From Myxococcales bacterium (GTDB taxonomy: Bacteria > Myxococcota_A > Polyangia > Haliangiales > Haliangiaceae): DNA of 64,000 nt. The DNA lies in assembly GCA_947483555.1 (NCBI GenBank), contig CANKMW010000030.1, positions 24,001-88,000 of the forward strand, written 5' to 3'. Below are positions 41,940 to 58,777 of the stretch, one piece after another; positions within the stretch are counted from its first letter, which is position 1; each line of letters starts with the position of its first letter. A model generated the notes under the pieces. It saw only the letters and a list, made by a program, of their open reading frames with translations, ran no database searches and was not told the DNA's origin. Position numbers and translations under genes: made by a program.

Positions 41940-44855
41940 GTGCGCGCGCCGGTGATCGTGCTCACCGCGGCGGTGGTCGCGGCCATGCTGCTGGCCGGCT
42001 GCAAGATCGACTCGACGGTCTATGTCCCGCCCGGCGGCGACGACGACGACGGCGACGCCGGCCAGGACGACGGCGCCACCGACGCGGCGCCGCAGGGCAT
42101 CTACGTGGTGGTCACGCCATCGACCACCACGGTCAGCGAAGGCGGTCAGGCGATCGTCCGCGTCAAGCTGTCGGAGGCGCCGCCGACGGATCGCACGATC
42201 GCGATCACCGGCACCACGCTGCTCACGCCGACGCCGGCGTCGCTGACCTTCACGCCCGACAACTGGAACGTCGAGCGCACCATCATCCTCGCCGCCGCCC
42301 AGGACGACGATGCGGACGACAGTCCGGTGACCGTCCTGTTCGACGGCGGCGGTCAGGTCGCCGACGGCACGGCGATGGTCATGATCACCGATGACGATCA
42401 GCAGCTCCTGGTGGTGACGCCGCCGTCGTCGATCGGGGTCACCGAGGGCAGCACCGGTCAGGTCGAGGTCCAGCTGGCGGCGCGTCCCAGCAGCAGCGTC
42501 GTGGTCTCGGTGACCAGCATGGATCCCGCGATCGCCACGCTGTCGACGGCCTCGCTCAGCTTCACCTCGGCGAGCTGGGACACCCCGCAGCCGATCACCG
42601 TGACCGGGACCCAGGACGTCAACACGGGCAACGACAGCACCCTGCTGGTGCTCGATCCGGCGTCCGAGGGCGTGCCGACCCACACCCTGGCCATCAACAT
42701 CACCGATGACGACGTGCTCGCCATCGACGCCAGTCCCGGCAACCTCGGCACCATCACCGAGGCGGCGGGCGCCATGCACACCGCGACCTTCGGCGTCCGG
42801 TTGACGCAGATGCCCGGTGGCAACGTCATCGTCGCCGTGGCCGCGACGCCAGCCGCCGCGGTGGCGCTCTCGGGCGCCACCCTGTCGGGTGGCAACCTGA
42901 CGTTCACGACCGCCAACTACAGCACCCTGCAGAACGTCACCGTCACGGCCAGCGTCGACCCCAACGTGGTGGACGAGCAGGTCAGCATCCGGCTGTCAGC
43001 GGCCGGGCTCGCCGATCGCTTCGTGCAGGTGTCGATCGACGACGCCGACACCCAGGTCATCGACGTGATCCCGGATCCGGGACCGCTCGCGATCACCGAG
43101 GGTGCGGCGGCGAACCTGACCGTCCGCCTCCGCTACGAGCCGGCCGGGGCGGTCATCGTCGACGTCGGCAGCGGCGACCCCAACGTGGCCGCGATCAACG
43201 TCACCCAGCTCACCTTCGGTCCGTCCGACTACGCCAGCCCGCAGACGGTGCGGGTGACGGCGGTGGAGGACGGCGATCTGGCCAGCGGGTCGACCACCAT
43301 CTCGTGCAACGCCGCCGCCGAGGGGTTGACCACCAACCGAACCATCAACGTGACCGACGACGACACCCAGGCGCTGGTCGTGGCGCCGACCACGATCGCG
43401 GTCAACGAGGGTGGCCAGAACACGTTCGCCGTGAGCCTGCTGTTCCAGCCGGCATCGTCGACCACCGTCACCGTCACCGTGCCGCCGGGCAACAACTCGG
43501 ATCTCGCGGTCGCCCCGGGCTCGCTCACGTTCACGCCCGGAGACTTCGACACCGCCCAGGCCGTGACCGCCACCGCGCTCGAAGACGCCGACGCGACCAA
43601 CGAGGCGGTCACGATCACCGTGGCGTCCGCGGGCGCCCCGTCGCGCACCGTCACCGCGAACGTGGCCGACAACGATTCGGTGGACATCGTCGTGACGCCG
43701 GGAGTCCTCGATCTCATCGAGGATCAGCCCGGGAGCAACATCATGGTGAGCCTGGGCGCGGCGCCAGCCGGCAACGTCACCGTGACCGTGGTGACCGATC
43801 CGACCGGGGTGGCATCGGTGAGCACGCCCAGCCTCCTGTTCACGGCGGGCAACTTCAACACGCCGCAGGCGGTGCTGGTCACCGCGATCGCCGACGGCGA
43901 CGGGCTGGACGAGACCACGACGATCCGGCTGAACGCGCCGGCGCTGGCCGAGAAGACGGTCGCGGTCTCGGTCACCGATGACGATGTCGTGGCGCCGGTG
44001 CTGACGCCCAACCCGCACACCATCGAGGAAGGCAAGCCGGACGGGATCGTGCAGCTCACGCTGTCGCGAGATCCCGGCCGTGCCGTGACGGTTGACGTCC
44101 CCAGCTTCGGCTTCACCGACTTCGAGGTGACGCCGCAGACCTACCAGTTCGAGGTCGGCCAGTGGAACGTCGGCCAGACCGTCAACCTCTTTGCATCCGA
44201 GGACGATACCGCCGACGTCGGTGAGACCGAGAGCGCGGTGTTCCAGATCGTGTCGGAGGGCACCCAGACTATCCTCAACGTCAACATCACGGATCCGACC
44301 GTCCTGCTCGGGTTTCCGCCCCCCCTCGAGACGACTCCGGCCGGGCTAACCGGCCTCGAGGCCTTCAAGGACGGCGTGATGCCGCAGTGCTTCCTGGTCG
44401 AGAAGATGGTCGTCGAGGTGGCCACGGCGACCGACATCAACTCTCGGATCGCGGTCGGCCTGTACGCCCACGGTGCCACCACGATGCGGCCGGACGCCCT
44501 GCTGTGGACCAGCGGCACGATCTTCATCGGCGCCGGAAGCGGGCGCCGCGAGATCGACGTCGTCGACACCCAGATCTACTCGGTCAGTGGCGCGGCCACG
44601 ACCTGGCTGGCGGTCGAGGCCACCGCGCTCGTGACGCTGCGCACCAAGTCCCCCAACACCGACCGCTGCGTGCGCGCCCACGGCTTCGGCGACTTCATGC
44701 CCAACCCGTACAGCGCGTCGGGCACCGGCGGCGGCAGCATGGCGTTGTTCGACGGCGGGGTCGACGCCGGGAACGTCAACGTCACCTGCAACACGGCGCC
44801 GCCGGTCGCGGTGTGGTTGATCGGCAAGAGCACGTCGTGCATCGCGGCACCGTGA
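41940..44855 (+). CDS. Large surface lipoprotein with tandem Calx-beta-like repeats
   Basis: 971 aa from GTG 41940, one base after the preceding stop. Lipobox MLLAGC, then a ~25-residue Asp/Gly-rich linker. Roughly seven repeats of ~100 residues follow (to ~785), each with a start such as VSEGGQAIVRVKLSEAPP, a SLTFTP-x2-W/F/Y...Q strand and an acidic turn (ITDDDQ, VTDDDV, VADND), the pattern of Calx-beta/cadherin-like calcium-binding sandwiches. The last ~180 residues are a separate domain with Cys. Likely an extended calcium-stabilised cell-surface rod, perhaps an adhesin. Third gene of the kinase-2 operon. Confidence 0.82.
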   Translation: MRAPVIVLTAAVVAAMLLAGCKIDSTVYVPPGGDDDDGDAGQDDGATDAAPQGIYVVVTPSTTTVSEGGQAIVRVKLSEAPPTDRTIAITGTTLLTPTPASLTFTPDNWNVERTIILAAAQDDDADDSPVTVLFDGGGQVADGTAMVMITDDDQQLLVVTPPSSIGVTEGSTGQVEVQLAARPSSSVVVSVTSMDPAIATLSTASLSFTSASWDTPQPITVTGTQDVNTGNDSTLLVLDPASEGVPTHTLAINITDDDVLAIDASPGNLGTITEAAGAMHTATFGVRLTQMPGGNVIVAVAATPAAAVALSGATLSGGNLTFTTANYSTLQNVTVTASVDPNVVDEQVSIRLSAAGLADRFVQVSIDDADTQVIDVIPDPGPLAITEGAAANLTVRLRYEPAGAVIVDVGSGDPNVAAINVTQLTFGPSDYASPQTVRVTAVEDGDLASGSTTISCNAAAEGLTTNRTINVTDDDTQALVVAPTTIAVNEGGQNTFAVSLLFQPASSTTVTVTVPPGNNSDLAVAPGSLTFTPGDFDTAQAVTATALEDADATNEAVTITVASAGAPSRTVTANVADNDSVDIVVTPGVLDLIEDQPGSNIMVSLGAAPAGNVTVTVVTDPTGVASVSTPSLLFTAGNFNTPQAVLVTAIADGDGLDETTTIRLNAPALAEKTVAVSVTDDDVVAPVLTPNPHTIEEGKPDGIVQLTLSRDPGRAVTVDVPSFGFTDFEVTPQTYQFEVGQWNVGQTVNLFASEDDTADVGETESAVFQIVSEGTQTILNVNITDPTVLLGFPPPLETTPAGLTGLEAFKDGVMPQCFLVEKMVVEVATATDINSRIAVGLYAHGATTMRPDALLWTSGTIFIGAGSGRREIDVVDTQIYSVSGAATTWLAVEATALVTLRTKSPNTDRCVRAHGFGDFMPNPYSASGTGGGSMALFDGGVDAGNVNVTCNTAPPVAVWLIGKSTSCIAAP

Positions 44856-44889
44856 AGCGCGGCACCGGATCGCGACGCCGGCCCCGCGC

Positions 44890-46368
<1,479 letters not shown>

Positions 46369-46372
46369 GGTG

Positions 46373-50950
<4,578 letters not shown>

Positions 50951-50959
50951 GGTGCGTCA

Positions 50960-50965
50960 ACTCTA
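50960..50965 (-). promoter_or_regulatory. -10-like TAGAGT, 9 nt before gltB ATG
   Basis: Minus-strand TAGAGT-TGACGCACC-ATG(50950), no Shine-Dalgarno. The divergent gene at 51033 has its own element 54 bp away. Confidence 0.5.
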
Positions 50966-51018
50966 ACGCGTCGCGTCAGTATTCGCATCAACTTCCTGCG
51001 AGGATCGGCCGGGCCAGT

Positions 51019-51024
51019 TAGAAT
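51019..51024 (+). promoter_or_regulatory. -10-like TAGAAT, 8 nt before ATG 51033
   Basis: TAGAAT-AGCCGCAT-ATG; five of six bases match TATAAT. No Shine-Dalgarno. Confidence 0.5.
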
Positions 51025-51032
51025 AGCCGCAT

Positions 51033-51986
51033 ATGGTTCGACATTGGCTTCGAGCCGCCGTGGGGACGGCGGTGGTGGTCCTGGGTCTGGGAACCGGCTG
51101 CAAAGGGAAGGACAAGAAGAGCGGCGGCGCCGTGGTCGCGGCAGCCGGGGCCTCCGACGCGGCGCTGATCGCGCGCCGCGATGCGCTGCTCAAGAGTCGG
51201 CAGAGCCTGAAGGATCAACAGGCTGCGCTGGTCGCCGAGCGCGACAAGGTGGCGCTGGCCGGTGGTGACACCGCCGAGCTGGACAAGAAGGTCGACGAGC
51301 TGCGCAGCCAGGAGGCGGCGCTGTCATCGCAGGAGTCGGACATCGTCGAGCAGTTGATGGACGAGCGCAAGACCTTGCTCGCGGCGGCCCAGGGCGGCGC
51401 CGACGCCAGCGCCCAGGTCGCGGTGCGCGAGCAGTCGATGGCCGGCCGCGAGAAGGGCGTCGCGGCGCGCGAGGATCGCGTCGGGCAGCGCGAGGCGGCG
51501 ATGGCCGCGCGCGAGCAGGCGCTCGGGATCCGCGAGAAGGAGACCTGCGGCGCGGGGGCGGCGCCGACGACGATCATCCAGACCGTCGACGCCAAGGGCT
51601 CGAAGTACGACAAGCGCGACGTCGAGCCGTTGCTGAAGAAGGCGCGCGGCGTGATGGGCGATCGCGGCATCCTGGCCTCCGATCTGCCCGGCAACGTCCG
51701 CGGGCTCGAGAAGGAGGCGACCGAGGCGATGGGTGACGCCGACTACGGCCGCGCCTACCTCGCCGCCAGCCAGCTGTTCAAGACCGTGTCGGTGCTGCCG
51801 ATCGACAAGAGCTTCATCCAGGCCAAGAGCGCGCGCATCTCGGCGGTGGCGAAGGGCAAGCGCCTCGACGACGGCGCCCAGAAGCAGGTCGACGACCTGT
51901 TCGCGGACGCCACCTCGAAGTTCGTCGATGGCGACTACAAGGGCGCCAACAAGAAGCTCAACTCGATCTGGAGCACGATCAATTGA
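51033..51986 (+). CDS. Coiled-coil lipoprotein of unknown function
   Basis: 317 aa. Signal with lipobox LGTGC, then Lys-rich KGKDKKSGG. Residues ~45-165 are a long coiled coil with heptad Ala/Leu and many Glu/Arg (LKDQQAALVAERDKVALAGG, REKGVAAREDRVGQREAAMA). The C-terminal ~130 residues are a helical repeat domain (YDKRDVEPLLKKARGVMGDR, FVDGDYKGANKKLNSIWSTI), TPR-like. Probably periplasmic, spanning toward the wall. No known family. Confidence 0.7.
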   Translation: MVRHWLRAAVGTAVVVLGLGTGCKGKDKKSGGAVVAAAGASDAALIARRDALLKSRQSLKDQQAALVAERDKVALAGGDTAELDKKVDELRSQEAALSSQESDIVEQLMDERKTLLAAAQGGADASAQVAVREQSMAGREKGVAAREDRVGQREAAMAAREQALGIREKETCGAGAAPTTIIQTVDAKGSKYDKRDVEPLLKKARGVMGDRGILASDLPGNVRGLEKEATEAMGDADYGRAYLAASQLFKTVSVLPIDKSFIQAKSARISAVAKGKRLDDGAQKQVDDLFADATSKFVDGDYKGANKKLNSIWSTIN

Positions 51987-52023
51987 ACACCGCGGTCAAC
52001 CGCTGACCACCGCCCGCGGCGTC

Positions 52024-52950
52024 TTATCGCGGCGGCCGGACGGTGCCCGAAGCGTCGAAGCCCACGCCGTCCGCGGTGGCCACGCCGACCACCAGCGCGC
52101 CGGTGAGCGCGACCGCCGAGAAACCGGCGATCGCCCACCACGTGCGGTACCAGCGCGGCGGCACGTCGACGTAGGTCAGCTTGCGGATGGGCGCGCCGGG
52201 GTCGGTGGCGCCGAGCTCGGTCTCGATCGACGCGTACCGGGTCAGCTCGACCGCGATCGGGGTGTCCTGGTCGAAGCTGATCTCGACGAAGCGGACGAAG
52301 TCGCGGTGCTCGGGATGGGTGACCCGCAACGCGCGTGAGCCGACCGGCAGCGGCACCGGCGGCGCCGGCGACTTCCCGATCCGGCGACCGTCGACGTAGA
52401 TGACCGCCCCGCTCACCGGCGTGGTGACGACCAGCCGTCCGGTGAACCGATCCGGATCGATCAGGCGGATCGCGCCGCCCTTGATGCCGCCCTGGTCGGC
52501 GACCGCCATCGCGGCCTGCGCCCGGCGCACTTCCTTGCCCGACGCGACCTCGACCAGCACCAGGTAGATGACCTGCACGTCGCCGAGGCCGCCGACCTCG
52601 CCGAACACCACGTGCGACGCCGACACCAGCTTGCCGAGCTCGGTCAGGCAGCCGGGGTCGCCGTCGCACGCGCGCAGGATCGGCTTCTTGGCCTTCTTGA
52701 TGGCGTCGACGACCTCGGCGCCGCTGACGATCTTGGTGGCCGCGGCGGTACCGAGCTCGCGCGCGAGCTCGGCCTCGAGCTTCTTGGCCGCCGCCGAGGT
52801 GTCCTCGGCGCCCAGCGTCGAGAGCGGCGCCAGCGCGATCAGCGTCGGTCGGGTTGCCGGCGGCGGCGCCGCCGCCGGCGCGCGGGGCTGCGCCCCGGCG
52901 CTGCCAGCCAGCACGACCAGCACGGCCAGCGATGCGCGCGCTAGTTGCAT
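52024..52950 (-). CDS. PEGA-domain exported protein
   Basis: 308 aa from the ATG at 52950. Signal peptide (LARASLAVLVVLAGSAGAQ). Residues ~35-165 form a domain with DGDPGCLTELGKLVSASHVV, matching the CsgG/TolB-like N-domain seen with PEGA proteins in Myxococcota. The PEGA domain (~170-240) reads GRLVVTTPVSGAVIYVDGRR. One transmembrane helix near 275-295 (WWAIAGFSAVALTGALVVGV) anchors the C-terminus. Its ATG overlaps the end of the upstream paralogue by ten bases, so they are co-translated. Confidence 0.8.
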   Translation of the reverse strand: MQLARASLAVLVVLAGSAGAQPRAPAAAPPPATRPTLIALAPLSTLGAEDTSAAAKKLEAELARELGTAAATKIVSGAEVVDAIKKAKKPILRACDGDPGCLTELGKLVSASHVVFGEVGGLGDVQVIYLVLVEVASGKEVRRAQAAMAVADQGGIKGGAIRLIDPDRFTGRLVVTTPVSGAVIYVDGRRIGKSPAPPVPLPVGSRALRVTHPEHRDFVRFVEISFDQDTPIAVELTRYASIETELGATDPGAPIRKLTYVDVPPRWYRTWWAIAGFSAVALTGALVVGVATADGVGFDASGTVRPPR

Positions 52951-53900
52951 GGCACCTCGTCGCAGCGGACCTCGGTGGGCGTGGCCAGCGCCCGGCCCAC
53001 GGTGACGCCGATGATGAGCGCGGTGACGCCGGCTCCGGCGTAGGCCCACCTCGACGTGTACCAGGGCCGCGATTCGCGCCGCACCGGCTTCGCCGGCCCG
53101 GTGTCGATGATCTCGGCGCGGGGCGCCAGGCGGACGACGACGCGGGTCGACTTCTGGAACCGCACCACCACCTGTTCCTCGAACGGATAGTAGCCGGTCA
53201 TGTCGACGCGCAGCTGGTGCTCGCCGAGGGACAGCCTCGTGATGGGGCCGGGCAGCGGGGTCTTGCCCACCACCTTGCCGTCGATGCTGACCTGGGAACC
53301 GACCGAATCCGACAGGATGTGGATCGAGCCATGGAGCTGATCGGGCGCGAGCAGGCGATAGGCGGCGACCCGGATGCTGTCGATCAACTCGTCCGGGCTG
53401 CCGCGCAGTGGATCGGTCGCGATGCGGCGGATCTGCGTGGCGCGGCCGACGTCGATGGCCTTGATGTTGAGGATGTAGCTGTCGCCAAGCGCGGCGACCG
53501 AGCCGGTGATCATGACGTCGACGCCGAGCTTCTTGCCGATCGCGGCCAGGCAGCGGTCCTCACCGCCGCAACCGGTCAGCTCGCGCTCACCGGCGATGGC
53601 CTTGTCGATCTCGCGGCGGGTCGGCAGCGCGCGGGTTGCCAGGCGGTCGAGCTCCATGCGGAACAGCGACTCGAGCCGGGCAACCAGATCCGGGCTGAGG
53701 CCGAGGGCGTCGATGCGCCACACGGCGATCTTCTGGGTCAGCGCCTCCTCGGGACCGACCTCGTCGGGCGGAGCCGGAGCTGGAGCCGGCGCCGGATGCG
53801 GCTGCGCGCCCAGACCCGCCGGCATCGCGACCCAGATCATGAGCGCGGCCGCGAGCCCGGTCGCTCGTCGGCTTGGTGGCCCCACCGGCCGACGCGACAT
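52941..53900 (-). CDS. PEGA-domain exported protein (upstream paralogue)
   Basis: 319 aa from the ATG at 53900, giving a twin-Arg-containing signal (SRRPVGPPSRRATGLAAALM, cleavage near GLGAQ). Same layout as the downstream gene: an N-domain with CGGEDRCLAAIGKKLGVDVM, a PEGA domain (SQVSIDGKVVGKTPLPGPIT), and a C-terminal helix (WAYAGAGVTALIIGVTVGRA) ending in a Cys-containing tail. The open frame runs back to 54005. Tandem divergent paralogues with overlapping ends suggest a heteromeric periplasmic complex; ligand unknown. Confidence 0.8.
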   Translation of the reverse strand: MSRRPVGPPSRRATGLAAALMIWVAMPAGLGAQPHPAPAPAPAPPDEVGPEEALTQKIAVWRIDALGLSPDLVARLESLFRMELDRLATRALPTRREIDKAIAGERELTGCGGEDRCLAAIGKKLGVDVMITGSVAALGDSYILNIKAIDVGRATQIRRIATDPLRGSPDELIDSIRVAAYRLLAPDQLHGSIHILSDSVGSQVSIDGKVVGKTPLPGPITRLSLGEHQLRVDMTGYYPFEEQVVVRFQKSTRVVVRLAPRAEIIDTGPAKPVRRESRPWYTSRWAYAGAGVTALIIGVTVGRALATPTEVRCDEVPCN

Positions 53901-53991
53901 CGCGTCAGACCGGAGCCGGGCCCCGAAGCCATCGTTGGGCCCCCCAATCACGATGTGGCCATCGTACACCAGGGGCCCCGAAGCTGCGTGG

Positions 53992-53997
53992 TACGGT
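53992..53997 (+). promoter_or_regulatory. -10-like TACGGT, 6 nt before ATG 54004
   Basis: TACGGT-CGACCC-ATG(54004). Same hexamer and spacing as the thioesterase promoter at 2868-2873. Confidence 0.45.
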
Positions 53998-54003
53998 CGA
54001 CCC

Positions 54004-54471
54004 ATGTTCGGTCCGCGTGCGATGCCTCACTGGTTCGTGGCCGGCGCGAGGGCGTCGATCCTGGCGTCGGTCATGGGGATCGCGACGCTGGCGTGCTCGT
54101 CGGTGTCGACGGTGCGGGTGCAGCCCGAAAACGTGGCGGTGGGACCCGGGCTGCGGCCGATCGCGGCCATCCAGGTCAACGCGATCTCGGCCTACATCCT
54201 GTTCATTCCGATCCCGGGCAAGGTCGATCTCGATCGGGTCGTGAACCGCATGCTGATCGTCGCCGCCAAGACCATGGGCGCCGACAAGGTCGCCAACCTG
54301 GAGTTCGACGTCACGCCCGACTCCGGGATCTGGACGCTCCGCAAGCTGCTGTTCTGGCGCTCGGCGCGGGCGTCGGGGCTCGCGGTGCAGGTCGAGGCGG
54401 CGCCCGCCGATCCGCGCGCCGACGACGGGCCCGAGCCAGCGCCCGAAGCCGCCCCGTCCTCGAATCCGTGA
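54004..54471 (+). CDS. Small lipoprotein, TRL-like
   Basis: 155 aa. Signal with lipobox ATLAC. The core AIQVNAISAYILFIPIPGKV, then MLIVAAKTMGADKVANLEFD, resembles the TRL/YbjQ-like small lipoproteins in which a short alpha-beta domain follows a hydrophobic hairpin (PIPG). The C-terminal ~30 residues are Pro/Glu/Ala. Diverges from the PEGA pair and converges on the ArsA-like gene. Function unknown. Confidence 0.65.
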   Translation: MFGPRAMPHWFVAGARASILASVMGIATLACSSVSTVRVQPENVAVGPGLRPIAAIQVNAISAYILFIPIPGKVDLDRVVNRMLIVAAKTMGADKVANLEFDVTPDSGIWTLRKLLFWRSARASGLAVQVEAAPADPRADDGPEPAPEAAPSSNP

Positions 54472-54503
54472 CCGGGCCGGCGACCGTCAAGTGGCCGCCG
54501 AGG

Positions 54504-55445
54504 TCAGGTCGCCGGCGTGGTGAGCGCGCGCTCGACCAGCGCCGACAGTTGCTGGATGTCGGCGGGCTCCAGGTTGCGACGCGAGAGGTACGGGATCGGG
54601 AACGCCGGCGCCGGGACGGTGGCCGCGATCTCGGCGAAGTAGTGTTCGTTGAGCGAGCGGCGCGCCTTGGTCATCGCGCCGTGCGACGTGACCGCGGCCA
54701 GCAGGCCGTCGACGGGTCCGGCCTTGAGCGCGCCGAGCACGCGCGCCGCCGGCGAGCCGGCCGGAAAATGGTCGGTCGCCATCTGATTGACCAGCACGCG
54801 CTGCGGGTGGATGCCGAGCGGCTCGAGCTTGGCGGTCAGCTCGCGGGCCTCGGTGACCGGCATCTCCTCGGCGATCGTGACGATGATCGCCGCGGTCCGC
54901 GCCGGGTCGCGGAGCAACGACTGCAGCGTGCGGGCGTCGCGCGTCAGTGGCCCTTCGGGAACCGTCTCGAGGATCACCCACGGGATGCGCAGCATCGTCA
55001 GGCTGTGTCCGGACGCCGGCATGTCGAACACGATCGTGTCCCACACCGGGCGACCGCGCTTCTCCTCGGTGGTGTGGTACCAGGCCTTGCCCAGCACGGC
55101 GTAATCGTCGAGACCCGGCACGGCGCGCAGGAACGCCTTGGTGACCCGGTTCTCGAAGATCATGTCGTAGACCTTCTGGAACTTGAGGATCATCAGCCCG
55201 TACTCGCGCAACGCGGCGGCCGGGCTGGTGTTGAGCCCCCACAGGTTGGGCGCCAGCTCGCTCGGCTCGTGACCACATGGCGGGCGTGAGAAGTAGTCGC
55301 CGAAGCGATCGTTGGCGTTGGACTGGTACAGCAGCGTGCGGCGGCCGCGGCGAGCGCAGGCGGCGGCGACCGCCGCCGCCATGGTGCTGCGGCCGACACC
55401 GCCCTTGCCCAGGACGAGGATGATCCGTCGGTCGAGGAGCGTCAC
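54504..55445 (-). CDS. ArsA/Get3-family ATPase
   Basis: 313 aa from GTG 55445. Deviant Walker A IILVLGKGGVGRST (~10-22) and switch II-like VFDMPASGHSLTMLRIP (~140-155) mark the ArsA/Get3/MinD class. The A-loop LVNQMATDHFP supplies the nucleotide base contact. Single-domain, without the Cys triad of arsenite pumps, so an arsenic role is unlikely. Myxococcota encode such proteins in motility and envelope contexts, where they act as dimeric switches. A hypothetical gene precedes it on the same strand. Confidence 0.85.
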   Translation of the reverse strand: MTLLDRRIILVLGKGGVGRSTMAAAVAAACARRGRRTLLYQSNANDRFGDYFSRPPCGHEPSELAPNLWGLNTSPAAALREYGLMILKFQKVYDMIFENRVTKAFLRAVPGLDDYAVLGKAWYHTTEEKRGRPVWDTIVFDMPASGHSLTMLRIPWVILETVPEGPLTRDARTLQSLLRDPARTAAIIVTIAEEMPVTEARELTAKLEPLGIHPQRVLVNQMATDHFPAGSPAARVLGALKAGPVDGLLAAVTSHGAMTKARRSLNEHYFAEIAATVPAPAFPIPYLSRRNLEPADIQQLSALVERALTTPAT

Positions 55446-55479
55446 GGGCGGCCCACCTTACTACGATGTCGGCGCCGCG

Positions 55480-55767
55480 CTATTCGCCTGGGCTGCGCAT
55501 CGGAAACAGCGGTTCGCCGTGGATCTCCAGGCGGTAGACGCTGTTCTCGGTCTCCACATAGATCATCTTGCCGCCCGGCTCGCCCAGCACGCGCTTGACG
55601 GGCGTGGTGATCATGCGGTGGCCGTGGGGATCTCGGAAGATCACCATGCCGCGGCCCACGAACGGGTAACTGATGAGGTACCCGGTGTACACACGCCCGA
55701 GCGCGCCTCCGGTCGTAGCGCGTTCGAGGCTGTGGTCGCGAATCTTGCGTGCGGTTACGCTGACCAT
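55480..55767 (-). CDS. Small conserved-looking hypothetical protein
   Basis: 95 aa, no signal or membrane segment; likely a small beta-barrel (RVYTGYLISYPFVGRGMVIF, RMITTPVKRVLGEPGGKMIY, VYRLEIHGEPLFPM). CAGGG lies near the start, with TATGCT about 20 bases before it. Sits 34 bp upstream of the ArsA-like gene on the same strand and may be co-transcribed. No family recognised. Confidence 0.6.
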   Translation of the reverse strand: MVSVTARKIRDHSLERATTGGALGRVYTGYLISYPFVGRGMVIFRDPHGHRMITTPVKRVLGEPGGKMIYVETENSVYRLEIHGEPLFPMRSPGE

Positions 55768-55838
55768 GGACAGCCCTGGTACTGATCAAGCATACGACCG
55801 GTTCGAAGCTGCGTCACCATCTTTTCAGGACGAGTGCG

Positions 55839-56768
55839 ATGTCCGACCTTGTGACACCTGCGCGTGGGTCCCGCAACGCGGGAGCTGGTGGTGTCGAGGC
55901 CATCTATGCGGAAGTGCGTCGGCTGGCCGGCGTCGACGTCGTGGAGGAGGCGCCGGTGGTCACCGAGGTCGGGCCCGGGATCGCGGCGGTGGCCGTGCGC
56001 ACCCCGACGCTGCCGCCGGCGGCCCACACGGCGTGCTACCTGGTCGGCACCGGCGAGCTGATCGCGATCGATCCCGGCTCACCGTATCCCGACCAGCACG
56101 ACGGCCTGACCGCCGCGATCGCGGCCCGAGGACGACTGGTCGCCGTGGTGCTCACCCACCACCACGGCGATCATGCCGGCGGCGCCGCGGCGCTGGCCGA
56201 CGCCCTGGGCGCGCCGATCTGGGCCCACGCCGAGACCGCCGCCGCGTTGCCGGGCCTGCCGGTGGCGCGGCATCTCGAGGATGACGAGGTGCTCGCGGTC
56301 GGCGGCCGCACCGTGCACGTGCTACACACCCCCGGCCACGCCGTCGGGCACCTGTGCTTCCGGGACCAGGAATCGGCGGCGGTGATCGCGGGCGACATGG
56401 TGGCCGGGCTGGGCACCATCCTCATCGATCCGTCGGGCGGCCACATGGCGACCTACCTGGCGTCGCTCGAGCGCCTGCTCGCGGCCCGCACCGGCGCGCT
56501 CCTGCCCGCCCACGGCCCGGTGATCGAGGATGGCCCGGCCAAGCTGCGCGAGTATCTGGCCCACCGTCGCATGCGCGAGGCCCGTGTGCTGGGGGCGCTG
56601 GACGCGGCCCCCCGGGGCGCGGCCGAGCTGTGCGCGCTGGCCTACGCCGACACGCCGGCCTTCCTGTGGCCGCTGGCCGAGCGCTCGCTGCTCGCGCACC
56701 TGGTCAAGCTGGTCGAAGACGGCGCGGCGGTCACCGACGGGAGCGAATGGCGACGGGCGCGCGCCTGA
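55839..56768 (+). CDS. MBL-fold hydrolase (LACTB2-like)
   Basis: 309 aa. N-terminal leader of ~50 residues, then the metallo-beta-lactamase fold: NTACYL-type strand HTACYLVGTGELIAIDPGSP, zinc motif LTHHHGDHAGG, HTPGHAVGHLCF, GDMVAG and LLPAHGPVIEDG. The C-terminal helical winged part (YLAHRRMREARVLGALDAAP ... LLAHLVKLVEDGAAV) is the LACTB2-type extension, which in the mitochondrial protein accompanies endoribonuclease activity; substrate here is unknown. 54 bp upstream of the sigma-54 activator on the same strand. Confidence 0.88.
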   Translation: MSDLVTPARGSRNAGAGGVEAIYAEVRRLAGVDVVEEAPVVTEVGPGIAAVAVRTPTLPPAAHTACYLVGTGELIAIDPGSPYPDQHDGLTAAIAARGRLVAVVLTHHHGDHAGGAAALADALGAPIWAHAETAAALPGLPVARHLEDDEVLAVGGRTVHVLHTPGHAVGHLCFRDQESAAVIAGDMVAGLGTILIDPSGGHMATYLASLERLLAARTGALLPAHGPVIEDGPAKLREYLAHRRMREARVLGALDAAPRGAAELCALAYADTPAFLWPLAERSLLAHLVKLVEDGAAVTDGSEWRRARA

Positions 56769-56810
56769 GTCTGGTACCCGGCTGGCTTCGCCCGGCTCGG
56801 CGCCGCGAGC

Positions 56811-56816
56811 TATAGT
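56811..56816 (+). promoter_or_regulatory. -10-like TATAGT, 6 nt before PocR-activator GTG
   Basis: TATAGT-GCGCGG-GTG(56823). Five of six bases match TATAAT; no Shine-Dalgarno. Confidence 0.55.
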
Positions 56817-56822
56817 GCGCGG

Positions 56823-58406
<1,584 letters not shown>

Positions 58407-58417
58407 GGAGCGCGGCG

Positions 58418-58669
58418 ATGGGCAGCGCGCGCACCAAGGCCGACATCGCGACCTGTGCGATCTGCGGCCAGCCGGCCCGGCGCGGCGCCGTGGTCGATGC
58501 CCGGCGTGGCGTCGACGCCTTCCCGTTCTGTTCGTTCCGCTGCCAGACCATCGATCTCGGCAAGTGGCTCGACGAGGAGTACCGCATCGCCGGGCCTGAC
58601 GATCAGTCGGGCGGCGCCGGCGGGCCGGGCGACGCCGGCGGGCCGGGCGACGACGACAGCCAAGGCTAG
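58418..58669 (+). CDS. yacG: DNA gyrase inhibitor YacG-like zinc protein
   Basis: 83 aa from ATG 58418, with GAGGAG upstream. The zinc site CAICGQPA and FCSFRCQTIDLGKWLDEEYRI is the full YacG signature (CPxC ... FCSxRCxxIDLgxWl.E.Y.I). E. coli YacG binds GyrB and blocks DNA binding. The last ~25 residues are a Gly/Asp repeat (GGPGDAGGPGDDD). Eleven bases after the sigma-54 activator, same strand. Confidence 0.92.
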   Translation: MGSARTKADIATCAICGQPARRGAVVDARRGVDAFPFCSFRCQTIDLGKWLDEEYRIAGPDDQSGGAGGPGDAGGPGDDDSQG

Positions 58670-58777
58670 CGAGCCGCTCGCCAGCGACGCCGAGCGCCAG
58701 CGCTCGTTCATGGGCCATCGCGCGGTGCCGGGCCCAGGTGTTACCTCGTGGCCCGCATGTTGCTTCCTCGACGATGC

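Noticed and set aside
54504..55445. Arsenite-efflux ATPase
   Set aside because: Single ATPase domain without the metal-binding Cys triad, and no arsB/arsR neighbours; kept only as ArsA/Get3-family.
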